DNA of 64,000 nucleotides from Rhizobium leguminosarum (GCF_017876795.1 NZ_JAGIOR010000002.1:496001-560000); one strand, 5' to 3'; counted from the stretch's first letter, positions 44,929-54,343 are shown. Numbers and translations are program-made. The notes: generated by a model from the letters alone, not told the origin.

Positions 44929-44942
44929 TCACACATGTATGA
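44929..44942. promoter_or_regulatory. Near-palindrome TCACACATGTATGA, candidate GntR operator
   Basis: A 14-bp near-palindrome (one mismatched pair) about 75 bp upstream of the GntR gene. The TNTG/CANA-style arms suit FadR-type GntR sites, but no second copy was found at the importer gene. Confidence 0.35.
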
Positions 44943-45072
44943 CAAATATCTCCATGTTTCAATCGAAGTCCACCGCTGCTTATCCTTTACCTGTTTTTGT
45001 CTAGCGGGAGCTGCGGTTGGTTATGACAGGGGTTAGACGCTATCATCGCTAACAATCGAGCAGGAGGTTTCG

Positions 45073-45252
45073 ATGGAAACCAAGGATCCCATGGCGCAAG
45101 TCCCGTTGCTGCTTTCGCAGAAAGAGAAGCGTCGGCACTTGACGCTCAAGGCCCTGGTGAGCGTTGACGAGGGCAATACCGTCGACCATCGGTTCGTACA
45201 GGCCAGGGCCGATAGCCTCGATGGCGATAGGCCGGTTTTGTTGCCATCGTGA
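45073..45252 (+). CDS. 59-residue protein resembling small CopG/RHH-type antitoxins
   Basis: A short frame with an exceptionally good ribosome site (AGGAGG, 6 nt before the ATG). The C-terminal half, LTLKALVSVDEGNTVDHRFV then QARADSLDGDRP, follows the layout of small rhizobial CopG-type antitoxins as I remember them (ALADVDAGR-x-IDH, then WADSL). The basic N-terminal part could bind DNA. No toxin gene is adjacent: the next gene is a convergent LacI regulator 6 bp away. It may be an orphan antitoxin or an unrelated small protein. Confidence 0.6.
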   Translation: METKDPMAQVPLLLSQKEKRRHLTLKALVSVDEGNTVDHRFVQARADSLDGDRPVLLPS

Positions 45253-45258
45253 TAGAAG

Positions 45259-46266
45259 TCAGAGCCGCCTGGTCGATTCCCCGCGCACGAATCTCGGCGT
45301 CAGGATGATATCCCGTGGCGGCTCCGCGGCAGCCTCGGGGCTTGCGATCCTGGCCAGCAGGCGCTGTGCGGCCAGTTCGCCGAGCTTCTGCGCATCCTGC
45401 ACGACCATGGTGATGCGGGGCGTGATAACATTGCTCCAGGGCACATCGTCGACCATGGCCAGCGACACGTCGTCAGGACAGCGGAAACCCATCTCCTGCA
45501 TCACCTGCAGGGCCGCCAGCCCCGTCATGTTGTTGGCGCCGATAATGGCGGTCGGGCGGTCGCGGCGGGTCAGCAGCCGCATCGCCTGCGCGTAGCCGCC
45601 GGTTCGCGTGAAACCGCCTTCGACCACAAGCGAAGGGTCGACCTCAACGCCGGCGCCGGCCATCGTATTCAAAAAACCCTTCAGACGCTCGGCGGCAGTG
45701 TGCAGGTCGCTCGGGCCGGAGATGAAGCCGATGCGCCGGTGACCGAGCTGCAGCAGGTGCTCCGTCAGGATGGTCGTCGTCAGCGGATTGTCGGAGCCGA
45801 TGAAATCGCGCGCGGCGCCCTCCACCTTCTGGTCGAACAACACGATCGGCGTCTTGAAATCGCGCAGGAAGGTCGCGTATTCCTCGCCGTGCCCGTTTGA
45901 GGCCAGCGCGATGCCGGCGATCTTCTGCGCCTCCAGCCGTTCCAGCAGCGCCCGTTCGAGATCGGCCCTGCCGGAGGAATCCGCGATCAGGACGAAATAG
46001 CCGTTGTCGAGCCCCTGGCGCTCGATCTCGCGGCGGATGTCGCCAAAGAACATGTTGCCGAGATTGGCCGCCACGAAGCCGATCAGCGAGCTTCGCCCGC
46101 GCGCCAGCGTCTGGGCCACCGGATCGATGCGGTAGCCCGTCGATTTTATCGCCTGCTGGATGCGGTCGAGCGTCTCGGCGCCGACCCGCTGGGGGCTGTT
46201 GAGCGCCAGCGAGACGGTCGAGATCGAAACCCCCGCAAGGCGCGCGACATCTCGTATGGTCGTCAT
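45259..46266 (-). CDS. LacI-family regulator of the alpha-fucosidase operon
   Basis: A 335-aa repressor with an N-terminal helix-turn-helix (TIRDVARLAGVSISTVSLAL, about 3-22), hinge region VAQTLARGRSSLIGF and sugar-binding core (about 60-330). The gene is divergent from the GH29 operon. Palindromes GAACCGGTTC lie immediately upstream of its own start (46274-46283) and at the GH29 promoter (46425-46436), so it probably represses both. The inducer is probably fucose or a fucosylated sugar (inference). Confidence 0.93.
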   Translation of the reverse strand: MTTIRDVARLAGVSISTVSLALNSPQRVGAETLDRIQQAIKSTGYRIDPVAQTLARGRSSLIGFVAANLGNMFFGDIRREIERQGLDNGYFVLIADSSGRADLERALLERLEAQKIAGIALASNGHGEEYATFLRDFKTPIVLFDQKVEGAARDFIGSDNPLTTTILTEHLLQLGHRRIGFISGPSDLHTAAERLKGFLNTMAGAGVEVDPSLVVEGGFTRTGGYAQAMRLLTRRDRPTAIIGANNMTGLAALQVMQEMGFRCPDDVSLAMVDDVPWSNVITPRITMVVQDAQKLGELAAQRLLARIASPEAAAEPPRDIILTPRFVRGESTRRL

Positions 46267-46273
46267 GTCTATC

Positions 46274-46283
46274 GAACCGGTTC
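46274..46283. promoter_or_regulatory. LacI-type operator GAACCGGTTC near regulator start
   Basis: A perfect 10-bp palindrome with central CG, 8 bp upstream of the regulator start codon, so binding would block its own expression. It matches the core of the site at 46425-46436. Confidence 0.65.
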
Positions 46284-46388
46284 TAAAGCTCTCTTTTGTC
46301 AGATTTTATGCGTTGTTGCAACCTTCTGTGCTGGTTTGCCAGTTATGAAGGGGTTTACACCATAGTTTTGCGATTTAGGAATTTCGGC

Positions 46389-46417
46389 TTGACAGGCGCA
46401 GGTTCAGACAAGATGAT
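46389..46417 (+). promoter_or_regulatory. Putative sigma-70 promoter of the GH29 operon
   Basis: TTGACA at 46389-46394, a 17-bp spacer, and GATGAT at 46412-46417 (4 of 6 matches to TATAAT). The operator at 46425-46436 begins 8 bp after the -10 box, over the likely start point. Confidence 0.55.
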
Positions 46418-46424
46418 CAGCTAC

Positions 46425-46436
46425 CGAACCGGTTCG
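46425..46436. promoter_or_regulatory. LacI-type operator CGAACCGGTTCG at GH29 promoter
   Basis: A perfect 12-bp palindrome just downstream of the putative -10 box. A partial third copy (GTGAACCGGCA) follows near 46446. The position suits direct repression of the fucosidase operon. Confidence 0.75.
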
Positions 46437-46472
46437 ACATGATGTGAACCGGCAACAGGGAGGAGAAAACCT

Positions 46473-47801
46473 GTGACGAGTTCGGAACGCCAGCCGGAGA
46501 ATCCGGCATTGAGAGGGGCGGATAAGCACGCCTGGTTCAGCCATGACCGCCTCGGCATGTTCATCCACTGGGGCCTCTATACCCTGGGAGCCCGGCATGA
46601 GTGGTTGAAGAACCGCGAAGAGCTGACCGACGAGCATTATCAGCGCTATTTCGACAATTTCGATCCTGATCTCTACGATCCCAAGGAGTGGGCGCGCCGT
46701 GCGCGTCTCGCTGGCATGAAATATGTCGTGGTGACGACCAAGCATCACGAGGGTTTCTGCCTCTGGGACAGCAAGCTCACTGATTACAAGGCGCCGAACA
46801 CGCCCTGTGGCAAGGACCTTCTGACGCCGCTGGTCGAGGCCTTCCGCGCCGAGGGATTGAAGATCGGCTTCTATTATTCGCTGCTCGACTGGCACCATCC
46901 GGATTTTCCGATCGACCTGCACCATCCCTTGCGCAACCATCCCGAGGCCAAGGCGCTGAATGCCGGTCGCAACGTCGCCAACTACGCGGCCTATATGCGC
47001 GAACAGGTGCGCGAGCTTCTGACCGGCTTCGGCCGCGTTGACATCATCTGGTTCGATTTCAGCTATCCCGGGCCGGCGCGCGAATATCGCGGCCTGCCCG
47101 GCAAGGGGCGCGCCGACTGGGACAGCGAGCGGCTGGTCGAGCTGGCGCGCGAACTGCAGCCCGAAATCATCATCAACAACCGGCTCGATCTGCCGCCGGG
47201 AACCTTGCCGGACATAACCACGCCGGAGCAATATACGCCGCGCGTTGCGCCTGCCATCGCCAGTCAGGGGGTGCTCTGGGAAGCCTGCCACACCTTCAGC
47301 GGCTCCTGGGGTTATCACCGCGACGAGGATAGCTGGAAGAGCCCGGAACAGATCATCCAACTGCTGATCGATTCCGTTGCGCTCGGCGGCAACCTCCTGA
47401 TGAATGTCGGCCCGACGGGGCGGGGCACGTTCGATGCCCGCGCCATCGAGGCCCTCGAGGTCTATCGGAAATGGATGGCCGTCAACGCACGCGCCATCTA
47501 TGGAGCCGGCCCGTCCGAACTTCGGGCGCCTGCCGGCTGCCGCTATACCCAGCGCGGCAACCGCCTCTACCTGCATGTCTATAACTGGCCTTACCGCCAC
47601 ATCCATATCGAGGGCATCGCCGACAGGATCGCCTACGTGCAGTTCCTGCATGACGCCAGCGAGGTCCATTGGGTCACCCACACGAGGGATGTGGATCCCA
47701 ATGTCGGCGTGATGGTGCCGGAAGGCATAGTCATGCTGGAACTGCCGGTTCGGCGACCTGATGTCACCGTGCCGGTGATCGAGATCGTCCTCAAGGCGTA
47801 G
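46473..47801 (+). CDS. Glycoside hydrolase family 29, alpha-L-fucosidase
   Basis: A 442-aa enzyme that would release L-fucose from fucosylated oligosaccharides. The N-terminal catalytic (beta/alpha)8 barrel begins with MFIHWGLYTLGARHEWL (about 29-45), has KYVVVTTKHHEGFCLWDS, and the nucleophile Asp195 in VDIIWFDFSYPG. A beta-sandwich follows at the C-terminus (about 345-440). The start is GTG after GGGAGGAG. No signal peptide, so it works in the cytoplasm. It is first in an operon with a binding protein and two permeases. Plant xyloglucan or glycoprotein fucose is a plausible source. Confidence 0.93.
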   Translation: MTSSERQPENPALRGADKHAWFSHDRLGMFIHWGLYTLGARHEWLKNREELTDEHYQRYFDNFDPDLYDPKEWARRARLAGMKYVVVTTKHHEGFCLWDSKLTDYKAPNTPCGKDLLTPLVEAFRAEGLKIGFYYSLLDWHHPDFPIDLHHPLRNHPEAKALNAGRNVANYAAYMREQVRELLTGFGRVDIIWFDFSYPGPAREYRGLPGKGRADWDSERLVELARELQPEIIINNRLDLPPGTLPDITTPEQYTPRVAPAIASQGVLWEACHTFSGSWGYHRDEDSWKSPEQIIQLLIDSVALGGNLLMNVGPTGRGTFDARAIEALEVYRKWMAVNARAIYGAGPSELRAPAGCRYTQRGNRLYLHVYNWPYRHIHIEGIADRIAYVQFLHDASEVHWVTHTRDVDPNVGVMVPEGIVMLELPVRRPDVTVPVIEIVLKA

Positions 47802-47849
47802 TCGATCCTGCTTGCGTGTCCATTGCGTTCATGGAGGGAGGAGAAACCC

Positions 47850-49070
47850 ATGAAGGTGTTGAAGAAAACGCTTATGCTTGCCGCAATCGGCGGTAGCCTT
47901 TTTGCCACAGCCGCATCGGCAGAACAGGTCAACCTGACTTGGCAGATGTGGACCGGTTCCGATGCCGATACCAAGAGCTGGCAGCACCTGGCCGATATGG
48001 TGACCGCCAAATATCCCGATATCAAGGTGACGCTGACGACGACGGGCTGGGTCGATTACTGGACGCGCCTGCCGGTGCTGGCGGCATCGGGCCAGCTCGC
48101 CGACATCGTTTCCATGCAGTCGCTGCGCATGCCGAACTTCTATTCGCTGCTCGAGCCACTGAATGACCGCATCGCGGCCGACAAGTTCGACGTCGGCGCC
48201 TTCACCCCGTCGATCATCGGCGGCATGTCGGTCGACAAGCAGCTCTACGGCCTGCCTTACGACGTCGGCCCGTGGGTCATCTACTATAACCAGGACGCGC
48301 TCGAAGCCGCCGGCGTTCCGCTGCCGAAACCCGGCTGGACTCTGGCCGAGTTCACCGATGCCGCCAAGAAGCTGACGAAGGATGGCAAATACGGATTCGG
48401 CATCACGCCGCAGAACTATTCGGTCCTGGCCTCAGCCTGGGGCGACAAATATGTCAATGATTCAGGCGTGCTCGACCTTACCAATCCAAGCGCCATTGCC
48501 GCTGCCGAGACGGTGATCGGCTTTGCCGCCAAGGACAAGATCGCGCCGCTGGTGCCCTCGGGCGCCGATGTCGGCAACGTCGTCCAGGGCCGGTTCTATT
48601 CGGGCAATGTCGCCATGTATGTCGACGGTCCGTGGTCGATCATCGGCATGAAGGACAAGGTCAAGTTCAAGGTTGGTTCCACCACCCTGCCGCGTGGAGA
48701 AGGAGAGCTTACGGCCGTCACGGCGGGCTCCGGTTTCGGCATTGCCACGACGAGCCAGAACAAGGATGCGGCCTGGAAGGCGATCCAGGTGCTGACCAGC
48801 CCGGAAGCGCTGGCTTTCCTTGCCGAGGGAGGGCGTGCGCTGCCGGCGCGCACCGCCTCGCAATCCTCCTGGTACAAGGTGGCGGCCAAGGACATCACCA
48901 ATGGCGGCGAGGCCATCGACTATTCCCTGACCCATTCCGTGCCCTACGTGATCACCAACAACTGGGCGGCGGTGGAAAACCTGTTCAACCAGTATTTCCC
49001 GCCCGCCTTCGCCGGCAGCGCCGACGCCAAGCAGACGATGGACGCCATCCAGAGCCTCGCGCAACAATAG
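47850..49070 (+). CDS. Sugar ABC transporter substrate-binding protein (CUT1, family 1)
   Basis: A 406-aa periplasmic binding protein. ATG 47850 follows GGAGGGAGGAG and opens a signal peptide (about 1-23, cleavage after ATAASA). Domain pattern of SBP_bac_1: WQMWTGSDADTKSWQHLADM, then LYGLPYDVGPWVIYYNQDAL. It follows the fucosidase gene by 48 bp and precedes two permeases after a palindromic repeat. It probably captures fucose-containing oligosaccharides. Confidence 0.93.
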   Translation: MKVLKKTLMLAAIGGSLFATAASAEQVNLTWQMWTGSDADTKSWQHLADMVTAKYPDIKVTLTTTGWVDYWTRLPVLAASGQLADIVSMQSLRMPNFYSLLEPLNDRIAADKFDVGAFTPSIIGGMSVDKQLYGLPYDVGPWVIYYNQDALEAAGVPLPKPGWTLAEFTDAAKKLTKDGKYGFGITPQNYSVLASAWGDKYVNDSGVLDLTNPSAIAAAETVIGFAAKDKIAPLVPSGADVGNVVQGRFYSGNVAMYVDGPWSIIGMKDKVKFKVGSTTLPRGEGELTAVTAGSGFGIATTSQNKDAAWKAIQVLTSPEALAFLAEGGRALPARTASQSSWYKVAAKDITNGGEAIDYSLTHSVPYVITNNWAAVENLFNQYFPPAFAGSADAKQTMDAIQSLAQQ

Positions 49071-49109
49071 AGCGCCGTTGGTCGCGAGACGCGCCGTCGC
49101 TTTGAACCC

Positions 49110-49153
49110 GCGCATGATCCCTGCGAAATCGATTGCTATCGGGGATCATGCGC
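49110..49153. repeat. Intergenic palindromic repeat (RIME-like)
   Basis: Perfect 12-bp arms GCGCATGATCCC/GGGATCATGCGC around a 20-nt centre. It lies between binding-protein and permease genes, where a strong RNA hairpin would protect the upstream message and reduce read-through. It is related in design to 18307-18354 and 37892-37941. Confidence 0.75.
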
Positions 49154-49195
49154 CAGCTCTCGCCATGGCAGGAATTGCCGCTCATGGAGGAAGAT

Positions 49196-50122
49196 ATGTC
49201 GCAAAGCGCCGTCGCCGAACTTCCCTTGCAGCCCGTTCAGTCACGGCGCTTCCTGAAGCCAGAGACGCAGACCGCCATGTTGTTCCTGCTGCCGAGCTTC
49301 CTCGGCTTCATGATCTTCATGGCTCTGCCGATCCTGGCGTCGCTGGGGCTCTCCTTCACCAATTGGCAGCTGATCTCGACGCCGTCCTTCGTCGGCTTTC
49401 AAAACTACATCAAGCTTTTCACCGTCGATCCGGCGTTTTACACCATCTTGCGCAATACGCTGTTCTTCGCCGTCGAATATCTGGCGCTGAACATTGCCGT
49501 CTCGCTGACGCTTGCGGTATGGATATCGAGCCTGAAACGCGGCAAGGCGATCTTCCGGGTGATCTTCTTCCTGCCGACCTTCACGCCGACGATCGCCGCG
49601 TCGGTGGTGTGGCTGCTGATCTTCACGCCGGATGGATTGGCCGACGCCGTCATTCGCGCGCTTGGCCTCGGCCTGCCGAATTTCCTGCTGAACCCGACCT
49701 GGGCCATGCAGGCGATCATCCTGGTCACGCTGTGGGCGAATGTCGGCTATAACGTCGTGATGTTCAACGCCGCGCTCGACCTGGTGCCGAAGCATTATCT
49801 CGAAGCGGCGACGATCGATGGCGCCAATGCCTGGCAGCAATTCTGGCGCATCCGCCTGCCGCTCATCTCGCCGACCGTCTTCTTCGCCACCGTGATGACG
49901 GCGATCACGTCGCTGCAGGTCTTCGACGAGATCTTTGCGATGACGCGCGGCGGCCCGGGCTCGGCGACGGCCACACTCGGCTTCGCCATCTATCAGAAAG
50001 GTTTCACCAACTTCCAGATGGGTTATGCCTCTGCTCTTGCCTGGGTGATGTTCGTCATGATCATGGCGCTCACCATTCTGCAGTTCCACATGCAGCGCAA
50101 ATGGGTGCATTATGACGACTGA
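49196..50122 (+). CDS. Sugar ABC transporter permease (MalF type)
   Basis: A 308-aa permease with six helices, the first at about 29-50, and an EAA loop LEAATIDGANAWQQFWRI (about 202-219). I start at ATG 49196, 5 nt after GGAGGAAG; upstream in-frame starts (49133) overlap the palindromic repeat and are less likely. It overlaps the next permease by 11 bp. Confidence 0.92.
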   Translation: MSQSAVAELPLQPVQSRRFLKPETQTAMLFLLPSFLGFMIFMALPILASLGLSFTNWQLISTPSFVGFQNYIKLFTVDPAFYTILRNTLFFAVEYLALNIAVSLTLAVWISSLKRGKAIFRVIFFLPTFTPTIAASVVWLLIFTPDGLADAVIRALGLGLPNFLLNPTWAMQAIILVTLWANVGYNVVMFNAALDLVPKHYLEAATIDGANAWQQFWRIRLPLISPTVFFATVMTAITSLQVFDEIFAMTRGGPGSATATLGFAIYQKGFTNFQMGYASALAWVMFVMIMALTILQFHMQRKWVHYDD

Positions 50123-50996
50123 CCTGACCTCACGGCATCCGCATTCCGTCTCTGCAGATCGGCAGCGCATCCTGCGGCGCGTCGGCACCTTTATGAGTTA
50201 CGCGGGAATTTCGCTGGTCGCGCTGCTTTTCCTCTTCCCATTTTTCTGGATGGTGTCGAACGCGGTGCGCTCCAACGCCGAAGTGATGGCCGTGCCGGTC
50301 CGCATTCTGCCCGAGGAGTATCAGTGGGGCACCTTCGTCGATGCCTTCGTTTCACTGCCGTTCGGAACCTTCCTGTTGAATTCCATTATTGTCGCCTGCG
50401 GGGTGACGGCGATCGTGGTCGCGGTTTCATGCCTTTCCGCCTACGCCTTCGCTCGGCTAAGGTTTCCCGGGCGGGAAGGGCTGCTGCTCACCTATCTGAG
50501 CACGCTGATGATCCCGCAGGTCATGCTGGTCATCCCGCTCTTCCTCCTGGTCAGCAAGCTCGGCTGGATCAATACCTATCACGGCATGATCCTGCCGGTC
50601 GCCTTCTCTTCCTTCGGCACGTTTTTGCTGAGGCAGTTTATCCTCGGCATTCCCAAGGATCTCGACGAGGCGGCGATGATGGACGGCGCTTCGCGCCTGC
50701 GCATCCTGGTCACGGTGATCGTTCCGCTTGCCATGCCGGCGATCGGCCTGCTGTCGCTCTTCACATTCATCGCGCAGTGGAAGAGTTTCCTTTGGCCGCT
50801 GATCGCTACCAGCGGCGTCGAGAAAGCCACGCTGCCGCTCGGGCTCACCCTGTTCCAGACGCAGCAGGGCACTTCGTGGAACTACATCATGGCGGGTGCC
50901 ACAATTTCCATGGTGCCGGGGGTCATCCTGGCCATCGTAATGCAGAGGATAATCTACAAAGGCATCTCCGTCGGATCCGGCTTCGGCGGACGATGA
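50112..50996 (+). CDS. Sugar ABC transporter permease (MalG type)
   Basis: A 294-aa permease with six helices and the EAA loop LDEAAMMDGASRLRILVTVI (about 183-202). It pairs with the product of 49196-50122. No ATPase gene follows: the next gene, 199 bp on, is an unrelated type of binding protein. The importer must borrow an ATPase, for example that at 31787-32896 or 62518-63624 (inference). Confidence 0.93.
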   Translation: MTTDLTSRHPHSVSADRQRILRRVGTFMSYAGISLVALLFLFPFFWMVSNAVRSNAEVMAVPVRILPEEYQWGTFVDAFVSLPFGTFLLNSIIVACGVTAIVVAVSCLSAYAFARLRFPGREGLLLTYLSTLMIPQVMLVIPLFLLVSKLGWINTYHGMILPVAFSSFGTFLLRQFILGIPKDLDEAAMMDGASRLRILVTVIVPLAMPAIGLLSLFTFIAQWKSFLWPLIATSGVEKATLPLGLTLFQTQQGTSWNYIMAGATISMVPGVILAIVMQRIIYKGISVGSGFGGR

Positions 50997-51195
50997 TTTA
51001 CATAAAACACAGATTAAAGCGTGCCGCGCCAGGTTCGAGGCGAAGCGGGCCAAGTTCGGCTGATAGCCGCCGAAGAAGGCGCAACCGCGTCGCAAGGATC
51101 ATACCTCGGGCTTAACTTTTGCTCCCCGGTCAAAAAGTAAAATTTAACCAAATTTTGAAATAACGCAGTTCTATCCGATTTGCGCAGGGGAATTC

Positions 51196-52125
51196 ATGAA
51201 AACGGCCACGCTTGCATCCATCGCCTTGGCGATATCGGTCTCTGTTGCCAATGCACAGACGATCGGGGTTTCGATGACCAATCTCGACAAATTCAGAGAG
51301 ATGCTTCTGAACGGCGTCCTCTCGCACGGGAAGACGATATCAGGCCTCAAGCTCGTCACCGAGAATGCCAAGGGCGACAACGAGCTTCAGAAGCAGCAGG
51401 TTCAGCAGTTCGTTGCCGACAAGGTTGATGCCATTATCATGATGCTGTCTGATGGCGATTTCGGACCGCAAATGACCAAGATCGCAGCGGATGCCGGCAT
51501 TCCGCTGATCTACATCAACACTACGCCCTCCAATCTTTCGGATTTGCCGGACAATCAGGTCGTTGTCGCTTCCGATGAGAAAGACTCCGGTACGCTGGAG
51601 ACGAAGCAGGTGTGCTCTCTCCTCAAGGGCAAGGGCCGTGTCGTCGTGCTGATGGGGGAGGTCTTCCATGTGGCCGCCCGTACCCGCACCCAGGACATCG
51701 CCGATGTCATCGCGACGCCGGAATGCAAAGGCCTTGAGATCGTCGAGCAGCAAGCGGCCTATTGGTCGCGCGATTATGCCGACCAGCAGATGCAGGAATG
51801 GCTCGCGGCCGGCGTCAAGTTCGATGCTGTTATCGCCAACAATGACGAGATGGCGCTCGGTGCGATCCGCGCCATGAAGAAGGCCAACATCCCGATGAAG
51901 GACGTCGTCGTCGCCGGCGTCGACGCCACCGACGATGCGCTTGCCGCGATGGTCGCCGGCGATCTCGATGTGACCATTCTGCAGAGCGCTGCCGGGCAGG
52001 GAGCGGCCGCCGTCGACGCTGCCGTCAAGCTCATCGGCAAGGAAAAGGTGCCGCGCGAAAACAACGTTCCCTTCGAACTCGTCACACCTGAGAATATTGC
52101 CCAATACCTGCCGAAGAGCCAGTGA
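51196..52125 (+). CDS. Solitary sugar-binding protein (Peripla_BP_4), partner of chemoreceptor
   Basis: A 309-aa periplasmic binding protein of the ribose/galactose type. Signal peptide at about 1-20 (SVSVANA-Q), then [20 protein letters not shown] and [21 protein letters not shown]. No permease or ATPase gene accompanies it. It is followed after 13 bp by a chemoreceptor gene, with AGAGGA as ribosome site, so the two form a bicistron. The simplest reading is a sensory binding protein that docks on the receptor, as galactose- and ribose-binding proteins do on Trg. It could also feed a transporter elsewhere. Confidence 0.9.
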   Translation: MKTATLASIALAISVSVANAQTIGVSMTNLDKFREMLLNGVLSHGKTISGLKLVTENAKGDNELQKQQVQQFVADKVDAIIMMLSDGDFGPQMTKIAADAGIPLIYINTTPSNLSDLPDNQVVVASDEKDSGTLETKQVCSLLKGKGRVVVLMGEVFHVAARTRTQDIADVIATPECKGLEIVEQQAAYWSRDYADQQMQEWLAAGVKFDAVIANNDEMALGAIRAMKKANIPMKDVVVAGVDATDDALAAMVAGDLDVTILQSAAGQGAAAVDAAVKLIGKEKVPRENNVPFELVTPENIAQYLPKSQ

Positions 52126-52138
52126 GCATAAGAGGATT

Positions 52139-54286
52139 ATGATGTTGCATTTCTGGAATAAATTCGGCATTCGCGCACAGATCACCTCCGGCTTCGTGCC
52201 GCTGATCCTGTTGATGAGCCTGCTCACGGTCAGCGCGATCTCGGGCATGAACGGGCTCGCCTCGATCTTCGCTTCCTATCGCGCCACGGCAGGCCAGAGC
52301 CTCGCCATATCGGACTACAGCGACCAGCTGAACGAGATTCAGATGTCGGCTGAAGCTTTCCGCTCTACGCCGACGCAGGATGTCGTCGACCGCTTCCGTG
52401 CCGGCGTGAAGGCGTTCGACGCCGACGACCCACGTTTTGCCGGCAACAAGGACCTGCAATCCGGCCTTGCCGCGATCCGCCAGGACATTGCCGCCTATGG
52501 CAAGGCTTTCGAACAGATCGTTTCTCTTCAGGCCCGACGTGACGCCTTAATCTCCAAGGTCACCGAATTTGGCCCCTGGACCAGCATCGCTCTCAACGAC
52601 GTCGTGCGAAGCGCCTGGCGCCAGAACGATGTGGCCGTATTGGAGATGACGGCGGCGACGCTGGAGGCGTTGAACCGCAGTCTCTATTTCTCCGAGCGCT
52701 TCGTGCATTCCAACGATTTTGCGGCCTATGACACGGCGCAAGCTGCACTTGCCGAAGCGGTCAGCCTCAATGAAGCTGCGGCCAAGGCTGCGAAGAACGA
52801 GCTGCAGAAGAAGCGCCTGATGGGCGCCGGCCAGCTCATGCAGAACTACACCGCCCGTCTCGGCGACATGAAGGACGTCCTGCAGGCCTCGGGCAACATC
52901 CGCCAGACGCAGCTCAGCGTGCTTGCACCGAAAATATCAGGCGGTTTCAAGGACCTGCAGGCAGCTGTTACGGGCGCGCAGAAGACCCTGGATGGTTCGG
53001 TGGACGCAACGGTTGCCTCCGCGACCAGCACGACGCTGGTCATCAGCGGATTGTTGATCGTCATCGGCCTCGTGCTTTCCTATTTCGTCGGCCGGCTGAT
53101 TTCCTCGGCGGTCCGCAACATGGCGCAGTCGATGGAGCAGCTTGCCCGCGGCGAGGAAGGGATCGCGATAACGGGCGTCGAGCACCGCCACGAACTGGGC
53201 GCCATGGCGCGTTCACTGAAGGTATTCCAGGAGACCGGCCGCGCCAAGCTGATCGCCGAAGCCAATGCCGAACGGGCACGCCTGGCCGCCGAAGAAGAGC
53301 GGCTGCGCCAGGAGGCCGAGCGGCTCAGCGATGCGCAGGTGATGGAACATGCCTTCCGCCAGATCTCCGTCGGCCTCGACGCGTTGTCAAAGGGTGATCT
53401 CACCGTCCGCGTCGGCGAAGTCGACCATCGCTACGTCAGGATCCGGGATCATTTCAACAACTCGGTCGCGAGCCTCGAGGAAGCGGTCGACTCCGTCATT
53501 CGCGCGGTCGCCACCATCCGGTCCGGTCTGTCGGAAATCTCCACCGCCTCCAACGATCTCGCCCGCCGCACCGAGCAGCAGGCAGCCTCCCTGGAAGAAA
53601 CGGTCGCAGCACTCGGCGACGTCACCCGCGGCGTCAACGGCACGGCGGAGGGCGCAGGCCGCGCCCAGGCTGTCGTGGCGGCGGCCCGCACCAATGCCGA
53701 AAAGGGCGGCGAGATCGTCGCCCGCGCCATCGACGCGATGACGGAGATTCAGAATTCGTCGTCGAAGATCGGCAACATCATCAGTGTCATCGACGAGATC
53801 GCCTTCCAGACCAACCTGCTGGCGCTGAATGCCGGCGTCGAGGCGGCCCGCGCCGGCGAAGCCGGCAAGGGCTTTGCCGTGGTCGCCCAGGAAGTCCGCG
53901 AACTCGCCCAGCGCTCCGCCAATGCGGCAAGGGAGATCAAGCAACTGATCTCCACCTCCTCGGCGCAGGTCAAAACCGGCGTTCAGCTGGTCGGCGAATC
54001 CGGCCTCTCGCTGGAACAGATCGTCGAGCAGGTCACCGCGATGAATGCGACCGTTGCCGAGATTGCCGTTGCCGCCCGCGAACAGGCGACAAGCCTGCGC
54101 GAGGTCTCGGCCGCCGGCGACCAGATGGACAAGGTGACGCAGCAGAACGCCGCGATGGTCGAAGAAACCACGGCGGCCGCCCAGAGCCTGACACAGGAAA
54201 CCGAAAGCCTTGCGCAGCTGCTGTTGCGGTTCAGGACGAGCAGCGGCCGGGCATCGGACCACCGCCATTACGCGATGGCATCGTGA
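52139..54286 (+). CDS. Methyl-accepting chemotaxis protein paired with a binding protein
   Basis: A 715-aa chemoreceptor (start ATG 52139 or 52142). First membrane helix about 15-38, periplasmic helical sensor about 39-300, second helix about 302-322, HAMP (about 323-376), a linker with a second HAMP-like segment, and the signalling domain (about 455-690) with the hairpin [20 protein letters not shown]. The periplasmic region is large and helical, suited to contact with a loaded binding protein. It shares the layout of the receptor at 1-2154 but is clearly diverged. No C-terminal CheR-binding pentapeptide of the NWETF type is visible. Confidence 0.95.
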   Translation: MMLHFWNKFGIRAQITSGFVPLILLMSLLTVSAISGMNGLASIFASYRATAGQSLAISDYSDQLNEIQMSAEAFRSTPTQDVVDRFRAGVKAFDADDPRFAGNKDLQSGLAAIRQDIAAYGKAFEQIVSLQARRDALISKVTEFGPWTSIALNDVVRSAWRQNDVAVLEMTAATLEALNRSLYFSERFVHSNDFAAYDTAQAALAEAVSLNEAAAKAAKNELQKKRLMGAGQLMQNYTARLGDMKDVLQASGNIRQTQLSVLAPKISGGFKDLQAAVTGAQKTLDGSVDATVASATSTTLVISGLLIVIGLVLSYFVGRLISSAVRNMAQSMEQLARGEEGIAITGVEHRHELGAMARSLKVFQETGRAKLIAEANAERARLAAEEERLRQEAERLSDAQVMEHAFRQISVGLDALSKGDLTVRVGEVDHRYVRIRDHFNNSVASLEEAVDSVIRAVATIRSGLSEISTASNDLARRTEQQAASLEETVAALGDVTRGVNGTAEGAGRAQAVVAAARTNAEKGGEIVARAIDAMTEIQNSSSKIGNIISVIDEIAFQTNLLALNAGVEAARAGEAGKGFAVVAQEVRELAQRSANAAREIKQLISTSSAQVKTGVQLVGESGLSLEQIVEQVTAMNATVAEIAVAAREQATSLREVSAAGDQMDKVTQQNAAMVEETTAAAQSLTQETESLAQLLLRFRTSSGRASDHRHYAMAS

Positions 54287-54314
54287 TGCTCTGCTGATGC
54301 AGATAATTTAGGGG

Positions 54315-54343
54315 GCGCCGCCGCCTTGGAAGGGCGGCGGCGC
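54315..54343. terminator. GC-rich hairpin between converging genes
   Basis: An 11-bp perfect stem GCGCCGCCGCC/GGCGGCGGCGC with a 7-nt loop, 28 bp after the chemoreceptor stop and 41 bp from the end of the convergent DUF3422 gene. There is no strong T-run, but position and stability fit a shared transcript end. Confidence 0.6.

Noticed and set aside
46404..47681. 425-aa minus-strand frame over the fucosidase gene
   Set aside because: GH29 motifs on the plus strand are unmistakable; this frame has no recognisable domain and also covers the promoter region.
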